A stretch of 11,706 nucleotides of DNA. It comes from Bacteroidales bacterium Bact_07. GTDB taxonomy: Bacteria; Bacteroidota; Bacteroidia; Bacteroidales; Tenuifilaceae. The notes beneath the pieces were generated by a model. The model made no database searches, was not told where the DNA came from, and saw only the letters and a list, made by a program, of their open reading frames with translations. Each line of letters opens with the position of its first letter. Position 1 is the first letter of the stretch. The translations under genes were made by a program, and so were the position numbers. The DNA lies in the NCBI GenBank assembly GCA_001603415.1, contig LUYY01000130.1:1-11706 (forward strand), given 5' to 3'. Below are positions 1 through 7,567 of the stretch, in pieces.

Positions 1-5
1 ACTAT

Positions 6-2111
6 CTATTTCTTTAACCCACTTCGTTTGAGTAATGCATCGATGGTTGGCTCCTGACCACGGAAACGCTTGTAAAGGGTCATGGGATGCTCACTGCCAC
101 CTTTTGAAAGTATATTTTCACGGAAACTTTGGGCTACCTCACGATTAAAAATTCCCTTTTCCTTGAAAACCTCAAAGGCATCAGCATCGAGAACTTCGGC
201 CCACTTGTAGCCGTAGTATCCAGCCGCATAGCCACCCTCAAAGATATGACCAAATGTTACACTCATGTTTGTTCCTTTTACCGGGGGCAATACCTCCAGA
301 GGATTTAGTACCTTTTTCTCAAAGCTATCAACATCCTCAGTAACAGGCTTAGTAATGGTGTGCCAAGCCATATCGAGTACTCCAAAACCTAACTGGCGGA
401 GCGAGAAGTAGCCTGCCTGAAAATTACGGCTATCGATAATCTTTTGTACAAGTTCCTGAGGAATTTTCTCACCGGTTTGGTAGTGTACGGCAAATAGGTC
501 GAGATATTCCTTTTCAACCGCAAAATTCTCCATGATCTGCGATGGCAGTTCCACAAAATCGCGATAAACCGATGTTCCGCTTAGCGATGTGTAGTTGCAA
601 TCCGATAGCATACCATGCAATGCATGGCCAAACTCGTGCAGGAAGGTTGAAAACTCATAGAAAGTAAGCAGCGAAGGTTGTTTATCGGTAGGTTTGGTGA
701 AATTTGTAACAATGGAAACAAGAGGGCGAACATCCTTGCCATTGTCGCGATACTGTGAACGGAACGAGGTCATCCATGCACCACCGCTCTTTCCTTCTCG
801 GGGGAAGAAATCGAGGTATAGCACAGCCATAAACCTGCCGCTACCATCGTAAACCTCGTATGCCTTAACGTCGGGATGGTAAACAGGGATATTGGCGTTG
901 GGCGAAAAGGTAAGTCCGTAAAGCTTGTTGGCTAAAAGGAATACGCCATCAATTACCTTCTCGAGCTGGAAGTATGGTTTTAGTTCTTCCTCGTTATAGC
1001 TATACTTGGCGTTCTTAAGCTTTTCGGAATAGTACGACCAATCCCAACGCTCAAGCTTGCCCTTAAATCCTTGCTGACGAGCAAATTCTTCAACTTCCTT
1101 AACTTCGTCGCGTGCAGCTGGTAACGAGGCCTCAACAAGTTGGTCAAGAAATTCATTTACACGTTCAGGCGTTTCGGCCATGCGATTCTCCAAAACAAAA
1201 GTGGCATAGTTTGGATACCCCAGCAGGTTTGCCAGTTCAAGCCTTAGGTTGGCTATGCGCAAAGCAATCTTTTGGTTATCGTACTCGTTACCCTTGAAAC
1301 AACGGCTACCGTATGCCATGTAAAGCTGCTTACGAAGCTCACGGTTGTCGGCATATTTCATGAATGGCCCATACATGGGGTAGTCAAGGGTGATAACCCA
1401 ACCGTCTAACCCTTTCTGCTTAGCCGTATAGGCTGCTGCATCTATCAAACTTTGGGGCAAACCTGCCAAATCGGCCTCGTTAGTGATATGTAGCTTATAG
1501 CTATTGGTTTCGGCCAATACGTTTTGGTTGAACTTAACGGTTAGCTCTGAGAGCTCGCGGCTTATAGCACGATACTTCTCTTTTTCAGCCTCATTCAGGT
1601 TGGCACCATTTCGAACAAAACCCTTGTAGGTTTTATCGAGTAGCATTTGCTGCTCAGCGGTGAGCTTCAGCGAATCGCGTTTTTCCCAAACAGCTTTAAC
1701 TCGCTTGAAAAGGTCAGGGTTAAGGTTGATATCATTGGAAAAATCGGTAAGTATTGGCGAAGCCTCAATAACTATCTGTTGTAGAATACTATCGGTTTCA
1801 GCCTCATTTAAGTTGAAAAGGATATTCGACACATCGGCAAGCAGCTTACCGCTACGGTCAAGCGCCTCAATGGTATTCTCAAAAGTTGGCTCTGCCGGAT
1901 TGTTTACTATTGCATCAATCTCGTGGCGTGCCATCGATATAGCTGAATCCAGTGCTGGCTTATAGTGCTCATGCTTTATTTTATCGAAAGGTGGCGTTTG
2001 ATAAGGTGTATCAAACTTACTCAACAACGGATTGCTATCGGTATTATCCTGACACGACACGGCAAGTAAAACCATCATAATTCCTAAAATTGAATTTGTA
2101 CGTTTAATCAT
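6..2111 (-). CDS. M3-family zinc metallopeptidase lipoprotein (Dcp/oligopeptidase A-like)
   Basis: This is predicted to be a peptidyl-dipeptidase or oligopeptidase that trims short peptides outside the cytoplasm. The 701-residue length matches Dcp/oligopeptidase A enzymes. The N terminus is a lipoprotein signal: basic start, hydrophobic stretch, then LLAVSC with Cys20 as the likely lipidated residue. The zinc site is clear: HEFGH at residues 492-496, followed by GMLSD and the third ligand Glu521 in DFVELPSQ, as the M3 family requires. The first two-thirds is the helical M3 shell. The ATG at 2111 fits because the lipoprotein signal starts there and a TAnnTTTG box lies about 29 bases upstream. 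The MarR gene is upstream on the same strand with a 71-base gap. The catalytic class is secure. Dipeptidyl carboxypeptidase versus oligopeptidase specificity cannot be decided. The stop lies only 5 bases from the window edge. Confidence 0.95.
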   Translation of the reverse strand: MIKRTNSILGIMMVLLAVSCQDNTDSNPLLSKFDTPYQTPPFDKIKHEHYKPALDSAISMARHEIDAIVNNPAEPTFENTIEALDRSGKLLADVSNILFNLNEAETDSILQQIVIEASPILTDFSNDINLNPDLFKRVKAVWEKRDSLKLTAEQQMLLDKTYKGFVRNGANLNEAEKEKYRAISRELSELTVKFNQNVLAETNSYKLHITNEADLAGLPQSLIDAAAYTAKQKGLDGWVITLDYPMYGPFMKYADNRELRKQLYMAYGSRCFKGNEYDNQKIALRIANLRLELANLLGYPNYATFVLENRMAETPERVNEFLDQLVEASLPAARDEVKEVEEFARQQGFKGKLERWDWSYYSEKLKNAKYSYNEEELKPYFQLEKVIDGVFLLANKLYGLTFSPNANIPVYHPDVKAYEVYDGSGRFMAVLYLDFFPREGKSGGAWMTSFRSQYRDNGKDVRPLVSIVTNFTKPTDKQPSLLTFYEFSTFLHEFGHALHGMLSDCNYTSLSGTSVYRDFVELPSQIMENFAVEKEYLDLFAVHYQTGEKIPQELVQKIIDSRNFQAGYFSLRQLGFGVLDMAWHTITKPVTEDVDSFEKKVLNPLEVLPPVKGTNMSVTFGHIFEGGYAAGYYGYKWAEVLDADAFEVFKEKGIFNREVAQSFRENILSKGGSEHPMTLYKRFRGQEPTIDALLKRSGLKK

Positions 2112-2139
2112 ATTGAATTTAACCTTTAAAATTTGTGCC

Positions 2140-2147
2140 CAAAAGTA
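2140..2147 (-). promoter_or_regulatory. Candidate -7 box (TACTTTTG) of the M3 peptidase gene
   Basis: On the reverse strand these bases read TACTTTTG, an exact match to the Bacteroidota TAnnTTTG -7 consensus. The box is 28 bases upstream of the ATG, giving an estimated leader of about 20 bases. No clear TTTG -33 partner is visible. It suggests the peptidase can be transcribed independently of the MarR gene. Confidence 0.45.
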
Positions 2148-2182
2148 GTTCTTTTTATGAAGATTGAACTTGATGGGTAGAA

Positions 2183-2629
2183 TTATGCTTTGTTAATATT
2201 TTCGAACAAGGCCCCAAGCATTCGGTTTAACTCAATTACCTCAATAGGTTTAAGGTTTTGCATAACCTGCCCTACCGCTTCTAAAACAATTCTTTCGGCC
2301 TCCGGTTTAAATTTTATAGCGGTTTGTGTGGGTGAAATTAGCTCCTTACGTTTATCGAACGGCTCAACAGTTTTTGAAACTAAATCGATTCGCTCCATGC
2401 AAGCTATTGTGCGCGAAAGCGAAGCCCTGTCGCGATTGGTTAGCTCTGCCAATTGCCCTTGTGTTAAGGGATTCGCGGTAAACAGGTGGTTCAGTATGAA
2501 CCAGTAATCGGCAGTAAACTCCTCGCCAAATGCCTGTGTAAGCCGTCGCGTAATCTCGCCCCTTATGGCAATTGCTGCCCTGTATAGGTTTACTGGCAAA
2601 TTCAATATTTCCTGGTTAAACTCGTTCAT
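2183..2629 (-). CDS. MarR-family winged-helix transcriptional regulator
   Basis: The gene encodes a 148-residue protein of typical MarR size. An N-terminal dimerisation helix is followed by a winged helix-turn-helix: LTQGQLAELTNRDRASLSRTI (residues 55-75) is the helix-turn-helix with its recognition helix, and the wing contains the family-typical FDKRKE at 91-96. A C-terminal dimerisation helix closes the protein. I chose the ATG at 2629. An in-frame TTG at 2653 would add eight residues, but it falls inside a TAnnTTTG promoter box. MarR dimers usually repress their own gene and a neighbour by binding a short palindrome, released by a small ligand. Here the neighbours are two peptidase lipoproteins, one divergent and one downstream on the same strand. 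A role in regulating peptide use is therefore an inference from position only. The ligand is unknown. Confidence 0.88.
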   Translation of the reverse strand: MNEFNQEILNLPVNLYRAAIAIRGEITRRLTQAFGEEFTADYWFILNHLFTANPLTQGQLAELTNRDRASLSRTIACMERIDLVSKTVEPFDKRKELISPTQTAIKFKPEAERIVLEAVGQVMQNLKPIEVIELNRMLGALFENINKA

Positions 2630-2650
2630 TCCAATTTTTTTATAAAAATG

Positions 2651-2658
2651 CAAAAATA
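2651..2658 (-). promoter_or_regulatory. Candidate -7 box (TATTTTTG) of the MarR gene
   Basis: The reverse strand reads TATTTTTG here, an exact TAnnTTTG match. It is 21 bases upstream of the ATG at 2629, leaving a leader of about 15 bases. The box overlaps the in-frame TTG at 2653, an argument against that start. No TTTG -33 is visible at the usual distance. Confidence 0.45.
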
Positions 2659-2661
2659 ATG

Positions 2662-2680
2662 GTTACGCTTTTGCGTTAAC
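2662..2680. promoter_or_regulatory. Candidate MarR operator dyad between divergent genes
   Basis: The sequence GTTACGCTTTTGCGTTAAC is an inverted repeat. ACGC and GCGT pair perfectly around a TTTT centre, and the outer TTA/TAA bases pair if one base is bulged. Size and symmetry suit a winged-helix dimer. It lies just upstream of the putative MarR -7 box and overlaps a TTTG that could be the -33 element of the M1 gene, so one bound dimer could affect both promoters. Binding is inferred, not shown. Confidence 0.4.
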
Positions 2681-2690
2681 ATAATTTAAG

Positions 2691-2698
2691 TATTTTCG
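2691..2698 (+). promoter_or_regulatory. Weak candidate -7 box (TATTTTCG) of the M1 aminopeptidase gene
   Basis: This is one mismatch from TAnnTTTG and sits 17 bases after a TTTG at 2670-2673. The leader to the ATG at 2731 would be about 26 bases. It is the best match in the short divergent spacer, but it is not a strong one. Confidence 0.25.
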
Positions 2699-2730
2699 CA
2701 AAAATTTTGAATTTTAGCATTTATAAGTAG

Positions 2731-5253
2731 ATGAAAAGAAAATCAACCCTATTTGCTCTAATTGGATTACTATTTTTATTTGCCTGCAAGGAAAAGGTTG
2801 AATACGGCGTTAGCCAACAGCTTGCCAATCTACGAAAACAGAAAATTTCCAACATTGAGTATAGTGTTTACCTCGATATTCCTGAAAGCGAGACCGCTGC
2901 CATTCCCGCTCGTGTTGAATTAACGTTTGAGCTCGCTGAGCGCATCAATTTGCCCATGGATTTTCGGAATGCCGATAGCAGCTTGCTCAACATCTCAGTA
3001 AATTACCGTCAACTACGCACCAGAATTGAAAATGGACATATTTTAATACCCAAGGGTTACCTTTACAAAGGTCAGAATAAGATTTCTATCGATTTTTTGG
3101 CAGGCAAAACCTCCCTCAACCGTAAGGGCGATTACCTTTTCAGCCTGCTGGTGCCCGATAGAGCCTCAACAGTATTTCCTTGTTTTGACCAGCCCAACCT
3201 GAAAGCATGCTTCAACCTAACCCTTCAAACTCCTAAGGATTGGGTTGCTGTGAGCAATGCTCCCGTAATAAACAAAATGGAAACTGACACCTCTACCCTC
3301 TGGATATTTGATAAAACCTACCCTATAAGCACTTACCTTTTTGCCTTTGCTGCCGGAAAGTTTAAAACTATTGACTACGTAAGGGATAGTTTTAGGATGA
3401 CCATATACCATCGCGAGACCGATACCCAAAAGGTAGCCAGAAATACCCCAAAAGTGTTTGAGCTGCACCATAGCGCCATTAAATGGCTCGAAGATTATAC
3501 CAACATCAATTACCCCTTCCAGAAACTCGATGTGGTTCTAATCCCCGATTTCCCTTACAGTGGTATGGAACATCCGGGAGCGATATTTTACAGGGATAGC
3601 CGTATCCTGCTCGACGAAAATCCATCGGTTACCCAGCAGCTAAGCCAGGCAAACCTTATCGCCCACGAGGTTTCGCACCAGTGGTTCGGGAATCTGGTTA
3701 CCATGCAATGGTTCAACGATGTTTGGTTGAAGGAAGTGTTTGCCGGGCTTATGGCCGACAAGATTGTAAACCCGCAATACCCCAAGCTAAACCATCAGCT
3801 GAGCTTTGTACTTTCGCACTACCCCAGGGCCTACTCGGTTGACAGGACAGGTGGGGCAAATCCAATTCGTCAGAACCTCGATAACTTACTACTTGCCGGA
3901 ACGCTCTACGGCGACATCATCTACCATAAAGCACCCATTGCACTTCAACAGCTTGAACTCATGTTGGGTCCAGAAAAGTTCAGGGAAGGCTTAAATATCT
4001 ACCTAAAAAAATATGCTTACGATAACGCCGGTTGGAGCGAACTAATTGAGATTTTTGACAACCTCTCGGCCGACGATATCAAATCGTGGAGCAAACGGTG
4101 GATCGACACACCCGGCATGCCTGCCATTAATATCGATTTAACCAACGATAAGCTCATTTTTACCCAAACCGATGGTTGGCTACCCATGCAGTTCAATATT
4201 ATGCTACCCACCAAAACCCAATACCAAACGTTAACTGTAAAATTTACCGGAAAAACGTGCGAAATTCCTTTGCCAAATAACGTATCAACCCATAAAAACA
4301 TCATTGTCAACAGTAATGGTTTAGGATATGGCCTTTTTGTTGCCGAAAACCACAACCTCACCCTTATCCAACCCGATGAATTAAGCAGCAACGATTTGGC
4401 TCGTGCCTCATTCTTCATCAACCTACATGAACTTTTTCTAAATCATTTTATTGATACCGATACCTACTTCCGCTATTTAGCCAATGCTCTTACCCGCGAA
4501 AAGGATTTACAAATCAGAAACTACGTGCTCAATAACCTGGAAACCGTTTGGTGGCAGTTCCTTGACCACACAAACCGGATTATCCTTTCGCAAACCCTCG
4601 AACAAACCTTATCGGGAATATTCAATAACCAGAAAATGCCTGCCGATGAACGCAAACCTGCATTCCTAGCCTATTGCAGAACTACCATATCGCCCGAAGC
4701 TACCGAGTTTATGGAAAAGGTTTGGGCAAAAAAAACTCAGGTTAAAGGGATTACGCTTAGCGAAAACGACTACATCGACCTGTCGTTACAATTGGCTGTA
4801 CGTGATATTCACAATGCCGATAGCATTCTGCAAGCGCAGGAAGAACGAATTCAGAATGCCGATAGGCTTGCCAAGTTCCGATTTGTTAAGCGTGCCGCAA
4901 TCCCCGACGAAGCCCTGCGCGACGACTTTTTCCATAGTTTGCTGGATGCACAAAACCGTCGACCTGAGCCATGGGTAGCCGAAGGGCTCCGGCTATTTTT
5001 TCATCCCCTACGCGCCAGCCACTCCATCCATTACCTTAATGCTGCACTCGACCTGCTACCCGAAATACAGCAAACCAACGATATATTCTTCCCTAAAATC
5101 TGGCTCGATGCGGTGCTCTACGGGCATAACTCAACCGAAGCCTCAAGGATTGTAGCCAAGTGGATAAAGGAACATCCCCAAATATCACCCAATCTTAAAG
5201 GGAAGCTACTGCAATCGGCCGACCCGCTTTTCAGGGCTGCCACTGGTAAGTAG
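2731..5253 (+). CDS. M1-family zinc aminopeptidase lipoprotein (aminopeptidase N-like)
   Basis: This is predicted to remove N-terminal amino acids from peptides at the cell envelope. The 840-residue protein begins with a lipoprotein signal ending in LFLFAC, with Cys19 as the lipidated residue, followed by the charged residues KEK. An N-terminal beta domain leads to the exopeptidase motif, here GMEHPG at 278-283; Glu280 matches the Glu of the classical GxMEN, whose Asn is replaced by His. The zinc site is HEVSH at 312-316 with Glu335 exactly 18 residues on, the M1 signature HExxH-x18-E. The likely catalytic tyrosine is Tyr398 in YHKAP. The remaining 400 or so residues form a long helical C-terminal domain. 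The gene diverges from the MarR regulator, and its stop codon touches that of the methyltransferase on the other strand. Class is secure; residue preference is unknown. Confidence 0.95.
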   Translation: MKRKSTLFALIGLLFLFACKEKVEYGVSQQLANLRKQKISNIEYSVYLDIPESETAAIPARVELTFELAERINLPMDFRNADSSLLNISVNYRQLRTRIENGHILIPKGYLYKGQNKISIDFLAGKTSLNRKGDYLFSLLVPDRASTVFPCFDQPNLKACFNLTLQTPKDWVAVSNAPVINKMETDTSTLWIFDKTYPISTYLFAFAAGKFKTIDYVRDSFRMTIYHRETDTQKVARNTPKVFELHHSAIKWLEDYTNINYPFQKLDVVLIPDFPYSGMEHPGAIFYRDSRILLDENPSVTQQLSQANLIAHEVSHQWFGNLVTMQWFNDVWLKEVFAGLMADKIVNPQYPKLNHQLSFVLSHYPRAYSVDRTGGANPIRQNLDNLLLAGTLYGDIIYHKAPIALQQLELMLGPEKFREGLNIYLKKYAYDNAGWSELIEIFDNLSADDIKSWSKRWIDTPGMPAINIDLTNDKLIFTQTDGWLPMQFNIMLPTKTQYQTLTVKFTGKTCEIPLPNNVSTHKNIIVNSNGLGYGLFVAENHNLTLIQPDELSSNDLARASFFINLHELFLNHFIDTDTYFRYLANALTREKDLQIRNYVLNNLETVWWQFLDHTNRIILSQTLEQTLSGIFNNQKMPADERKPAFLAYCRTTISPEATEFMEKVWAKKTQVKGITLSENDYIDLSLQLAVRDIHNADSILQAQEERIQNADRLAKFRFVKRAAIPDEALRDDFFHSLLDAQNRRPEPWVAEGLRLFFHPLRASHSIHYLNAALDLLPEIQQTNDIFFPKIWLDAVLYGHNSTEASRIVAKWIKEHPQISPNLKGKLLQSADPLFRAATGK

Positions 5254-6408
5254 CTATGCCTGCTCAAAAAGCTGTCGGGCAAGGTATTCAACCACCTTTA
5301 CGTTAACCGCATTACCAAACTGCTTATAGGCTTGCTGGGTGTTATTGTTTATCCTGTAATCGTCAGGAAAACTCTGTAGGTTGGCAACCTCACGGGGTGT
5401 TAGCCGACGTTTTTCCCATCCAACTATTGGTATATGCACCATGGCCACCAGTGCTGGAAATTCCGTGGGACGCTTAACCCTAATGCCCGAAGGACGAAAC
5501 TGAATAATCCCCTGCCAAACCGTGTCGATATACTCACCGGCTTGCCATTCAAATTTGGTGTGCGTTTGAACAAAATCGGAAAGGTAATTATACTTTTTCA
5601 GCCATTTATCGATGAATGCTTTATTTTGATGGTAAAGCATGCGATTCTTGTTAACAAAGTTGGCTTTCCAGCTTGGCAAATGGCCTAAATCGTAAGCTTT
5701 TCCGAACTCATTAGCCCAAATGGGAAAGCCAAGGTTTTGTCGGCCTACACCCCTAATAAACTCATCCCACGCAGTAAGCACATACTCCTGGTACTGGCTA
5801 ATGGCATACCTCTTATCGGCTTTGCCGTTCAGTATTAACTCACCACTCGTCTGGTTGCGGTGCGATGGGGGTATTTCGAAATGAAGCTTTTTAACCTTTG
5901 TCATCGACGAATGAACGCCAAGAATGAAAACCCTTTCACGTAATTGTGGAACCCCCACCTGATGCGGGCTAACAATAAGCGGCTTTTCAGTGATGATATA
6001 ACCTAATTCCCTTAAATTATCTGAAATTACCTTCCACGTTCTGCCCCCATCGTGCGAGGCAAGGTTACGTACATTCTCAAGAATAATGTATTTGGGCTTG
6101 TGATGATTCAGAATACGTTTTATCTCAAAAAAAAGGGTTCCCCTGGTATCGTCGAATCCCTCCTGCTTGCCAGCCTTGGAAAAGGCTTGACATGGGAAGC
6201 CTGCACAAAGAACATCGTGAGCAGGAATGGCTCGTTCATCAATACTTCGAATATCGCCAAACGGTTCAATCCCAAAATTACTTTTGTAAGTGGTAACCGC
6301 ATAGGGGTCAATCTCCGAAGCAAAAACACACTGGCCTCCTAGCCTGTTCATGGCTATGTGAAATCCACCCACACCGGCAAAAAGATCGATAAACCGAAAA
6401 CTGCTCAT
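5254..6408 (-). CDS. DNA (cytosine-5-)-methyltransferase, apparently solitary
   Basis: The enzyme transfers a methyl group from S-adenosylmethionine to C5 of a cytosine in a specific DNA site. All major motifs are visible in order in 384 residues: motif I FIDLFAGVGGF (6-16), motif II ending in Asp34, GDI at 51-53, the catalytic PCQ with Cys73 (72-74), ENV (111-113), QLRER (155-159), then a variable target-recognition stretch from about 190 to 320. Motif IX follows as RRLTPREVANLQSFPDDY (334-351) and motif X contains QFGNAV (363-368). The gene looks intact. The ATG at 6408 directly precedes motif I and has a TAnnTTTG box about 16 bases upstream. No endonuclease gene adjoins it: its downstream neighbour is the convergent M1 peptidase and upstream is repeat-rich noncoding DNA. 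It may be an orphan regulatory or protective methylase, or the remnant of a restriction system. The recognition sequence cannot be predicted. Confidence 0.95.
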   Translation of the reverse strand: MSSFRFIDLFAGVGGFHIAMNRLGGQCVFASEIDPYAVTTYKSNFGIEPFGDIRSIDERAIPAHDVLCAGFPCQAFSKAGKQEGFDDTRGTLFFEIKRILNHHKPKYIILENVRNLASHDGGRTWKVISDNLRELGYIITEKPLIVSPHQVGVPQLRERVFILGVHSSMTKVKKLHFEIPPSHRNQTSGELILNGKADKRYAISQYQEYVLTAWDEFIRGVGRQNLGFPIWANEFGKAYDLGHLPSWKANFVNKNRMLYHQNKAFIDKWLKKYNYLSDFVQTHTKFEWQAGEYIDTVWQGIIQFRPSGIRVKRPTEFPALVAMVHIPIVGWEKRRLTPREVANLQSFPDDYRINNNTQQAYKQFGNAVNVKVVEYLARQLFEQA

Positions 6409-6423
6409 TCCTGAAATTTACGC

Positions 6424-6431
6424 CAAAAATA
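6424..6431 (-). promoter_or_regulatory. Candidate -7 box (TATTTTTG) of the cytosine methyltransferase gene
   Basis: The reverse strand reads TATTTTTG, an exact TAnnTTTG match 15 bases upstream of the ATG. This would leave a leader of only about 9 bases. No clear -33 partner is seen. Confidence 0.4.
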
Positions 6432-6700
6432 ACATTTATTCGCCTTGTAAAAAAGGTAAGGATAAAGGGTAAAGGATAAAGAGCCTGTCCTGCGAAGCGG
6501 GATTCAAAGTTCAAGATTCAAGGTTTTTCTAATATTAACAACCATCAACTAAACTAGTATCACAGTGTTGCACGGAGTTTTACACAGAGTTACACAGTGA
6601 AAATCCACCAAATCTGCGTCATCAGCGTTCCATTTCAATTCACGAACAACGCCTTCCTGTCATTCCGAGCAAATGCGAGGAATCTCATTATCAAGAGGAT

Positions 6701-6730
6701 TTAGAAGGAGTTAGAGGAAGTTAGAGGAAG
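6701..6730. repeat. Three tandem 10-bp repeats
   Basis: The units read TTAGAAGGAG, TTAGAGGAAG and TTAGAGGAAG. The last two are identical and the first differs at two positions. The array sits in noncoding DNA among other degenerate repeats, and no function is apparent. Confidence 0.75.
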
Positions 6731-6902
6731 ATAAAACGTTAAATGTGAGCCGTGAACCGTTAAACGAAATCGAGCAACGAACAACTATATCTAGTCATTG
6801 TTAATACGCCACTAAGTCACAAACCTCGCCAAGTGATTGATACCATCACATGTTAGCAAAAATTGAAGGCAAAAAAATTAAAAACCGCTTTGATGATTTG
6901 CA

Positions 6903-6918
6903 AAACTTTACTAAGTTT
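6903..6918. repeat. Short inverted repeat AAACTT-TACT-AAGTTT
   Basis: This is a perfect 6-bp inverted repeat with a 4-base loop, 8 bases before the first GTATGA/TCATAC dyad. It could be a small hairpin or a further protein-binding site upstream of the lipoprotein gene. It is short enough in A+T-rich DNA to be chance. Confidence 0.3.
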
Positions 6919-6925
6919 GAAATTA

Positions 6926-6943
6926 GTATGATTCTTGTCATAC
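6926..6943. promoter_or_regulatory. Operator-like dyad, copy 1
   Basis: GTATGATTCTTGTCATAC has perfect 6-bp arms (GTATGA/TCATAC) around a 6-base centre. A near-identical copy lies 43 bases downstream in the same orientation. The pair, upstream of a promoter box, looks like a double binding site for a dimeric regulator. The cognate protein is not recognisable in the window. Confidence 0.45.
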
Positions 6944-6968
6944 ATATCCGACCAATTTAGGAGATATT

Positions 6969-6985
6969 GTATGATTTTGTCATAC
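6969..6985. promoter_or_regulatory. Operator-like dyad, copy 2
   Basis: GTATGATTTTGTCATAC carries the same perfect GTATGA/TCATAC arms as copy 1, with a 5-base centre that also ends in TTG. It is about 20 bases upstream of the candidate -7 box of the lipoprotein gene, so a bound protein could touch the polymerase site. Confidence 0.45.
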
Positions 6986-7006
6986 CTATAAACGAGTTGT
7001 GTGTCA

Positions 7007-7014
7007 TAAATTTG
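7007..7014 (+). promoter_or_regulatory. Candidate -7 box (TAAATTTG) of the orphan lipoprotein gene
   Basis: This is an exact TAnnTTTG match ending 35 bases before the ATG at 7050, giving a leader of roughly 29 bases. It lies downstream of the alternative GTG start at 6999, which supports the ATG. A TTTG at 6976-6979 is present but 27 bases away, longer than usual. Confidence 0.4.
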
Positions 7015-7049
7015 ACGATACAAAAGAAACGAATAATTTGGTTAGAATT

Positions 7050-7547
7050 ATGAGAAAATTAGTATTAGTTATTCTTATAATAATTGTTGGAATTTCTTGT
7101 AAAGAAAAAACAACTTATCAATTACAAATATTAATTAAGAATAAGACAAACAATCCTTTGACGGTTAAGTTGTTTCCGAAGATTGAATACAGGTCAGGTG
7201 ATTTATATGATTTTTCGAAAATTGGTGGAGGTCATAGAAATACTGAATTTCAAATTGAATCCAATTTAGAAATGGAAATATATATCACTAACAATTTAAC
7301 AGTTGAACCTTACCATTTAGCCAGACAAGTATTTGACAGTATTCATATTTCAACTTTTAATGAAACACTGCATGAGATAAAATTTTCAACTTTGCAAGTA
7401 CGAGGTTATTCTGAAAATTTATTCAGCGAAAATTCAAATTGGACATTCGAATTAAGAAATTTTGACTTGCCGACGAATTTCCAGAGAAATCCGGTTGAAT
7501 CCTACGATTACATATTCGAGATATCTCAAGACAAATTAACTAAATGA
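7050..7547 (+). CDS. Small lipoprotein of unknown function, A+T-rich
   Basis: I do not recognise the family. The 165-residue product starts with a basic residue, a hydrophobic run and VGISC, with Cys17 as the probable lipid attachment site followed by KEK. It should therefore be anchored in the envelope, possibly on the surface. The rest looks like a single soluble domain rich in beta-forming and charged residues, without a motif I can name. The reading frame continues upstream to a GTG at 6999, but the ATG at 7050 places the signal peptide at the N terminus and lies downstream of a promoter box. The gene is visibly more A+T-rich than the peptidase and methyltransferase genes to its left, suggesting acquisition. 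It stands alone, preceded by two operator-like dyads and followed after about 20 bases by a long palindrome, a cassette-like arrangement. Confidence 0.75.
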   Translation: MRKLVLVILIIIVGISCKEKTTYQLQILIKNKTNNPLTVKLFPKIEYRSGDLYDFSKIGGGHRNTEFQIESNLEMEIYITNNLTVEPYHLARQVFDSIHISTFNETLHEIKFSTLQVRGYSENLFSENSNWTFELRNFDLPTNFQRNPVESYDYIFEISQDKLTK

Positions 7548-7567
7548 ATAATTTACGCCACACAACA

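Larger units (their letters stand above)
6409..7049. other. Repeat-rich noncoding stretch upstream of the orphan lipoprotein gene
   Basis: No convincing gene is present in these roughly 640 bases. The left two-thirds is a patchwork of short degenerate modules. There are two GGTAAGGATAAA-like units near 6455-6480, GATTCAAAG/GATTCAAGG near 6501-6525, TTACACAG twice (6580-6587 and 6590-6597), a hairpin-forming ATTCC/GGAAT module at 6662-6683, and a 10-bp tandem repeat at 6701-6730. Such modules are commonly seen as dispersed intergenic repeats in Bacteroidota genomes; that is recollection, not a search. From about 6840 the base composition turns strongly A+T-rich and operator-like dyads appear, marking the upstream region of the next gene. 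Confidence 0.6.

Noticed and set aside
2630..2653. TTG start extending the MarR protein by eight residues
   Set aside because: The TTG overlaps an exact TAnnTTTG promoter box. The ATG at 2629 gives a normal MarR N terminus.
4017..4421. 134-codon reverse open frame inside the M1 peptidase gene
   Set aside because: It lies wholly antisense to a well-supported coding region, with no motif or promoter box of its own. It is a frame shadow.
6999..7049. GTG start extending the orphan lipoprotein by 17 residues
   Set aside because: The extension would bury the signal peptide, and it begins upstream of the best promoter box. The ATG at 7050 places a normal lipoprotein signal at the N terminus.
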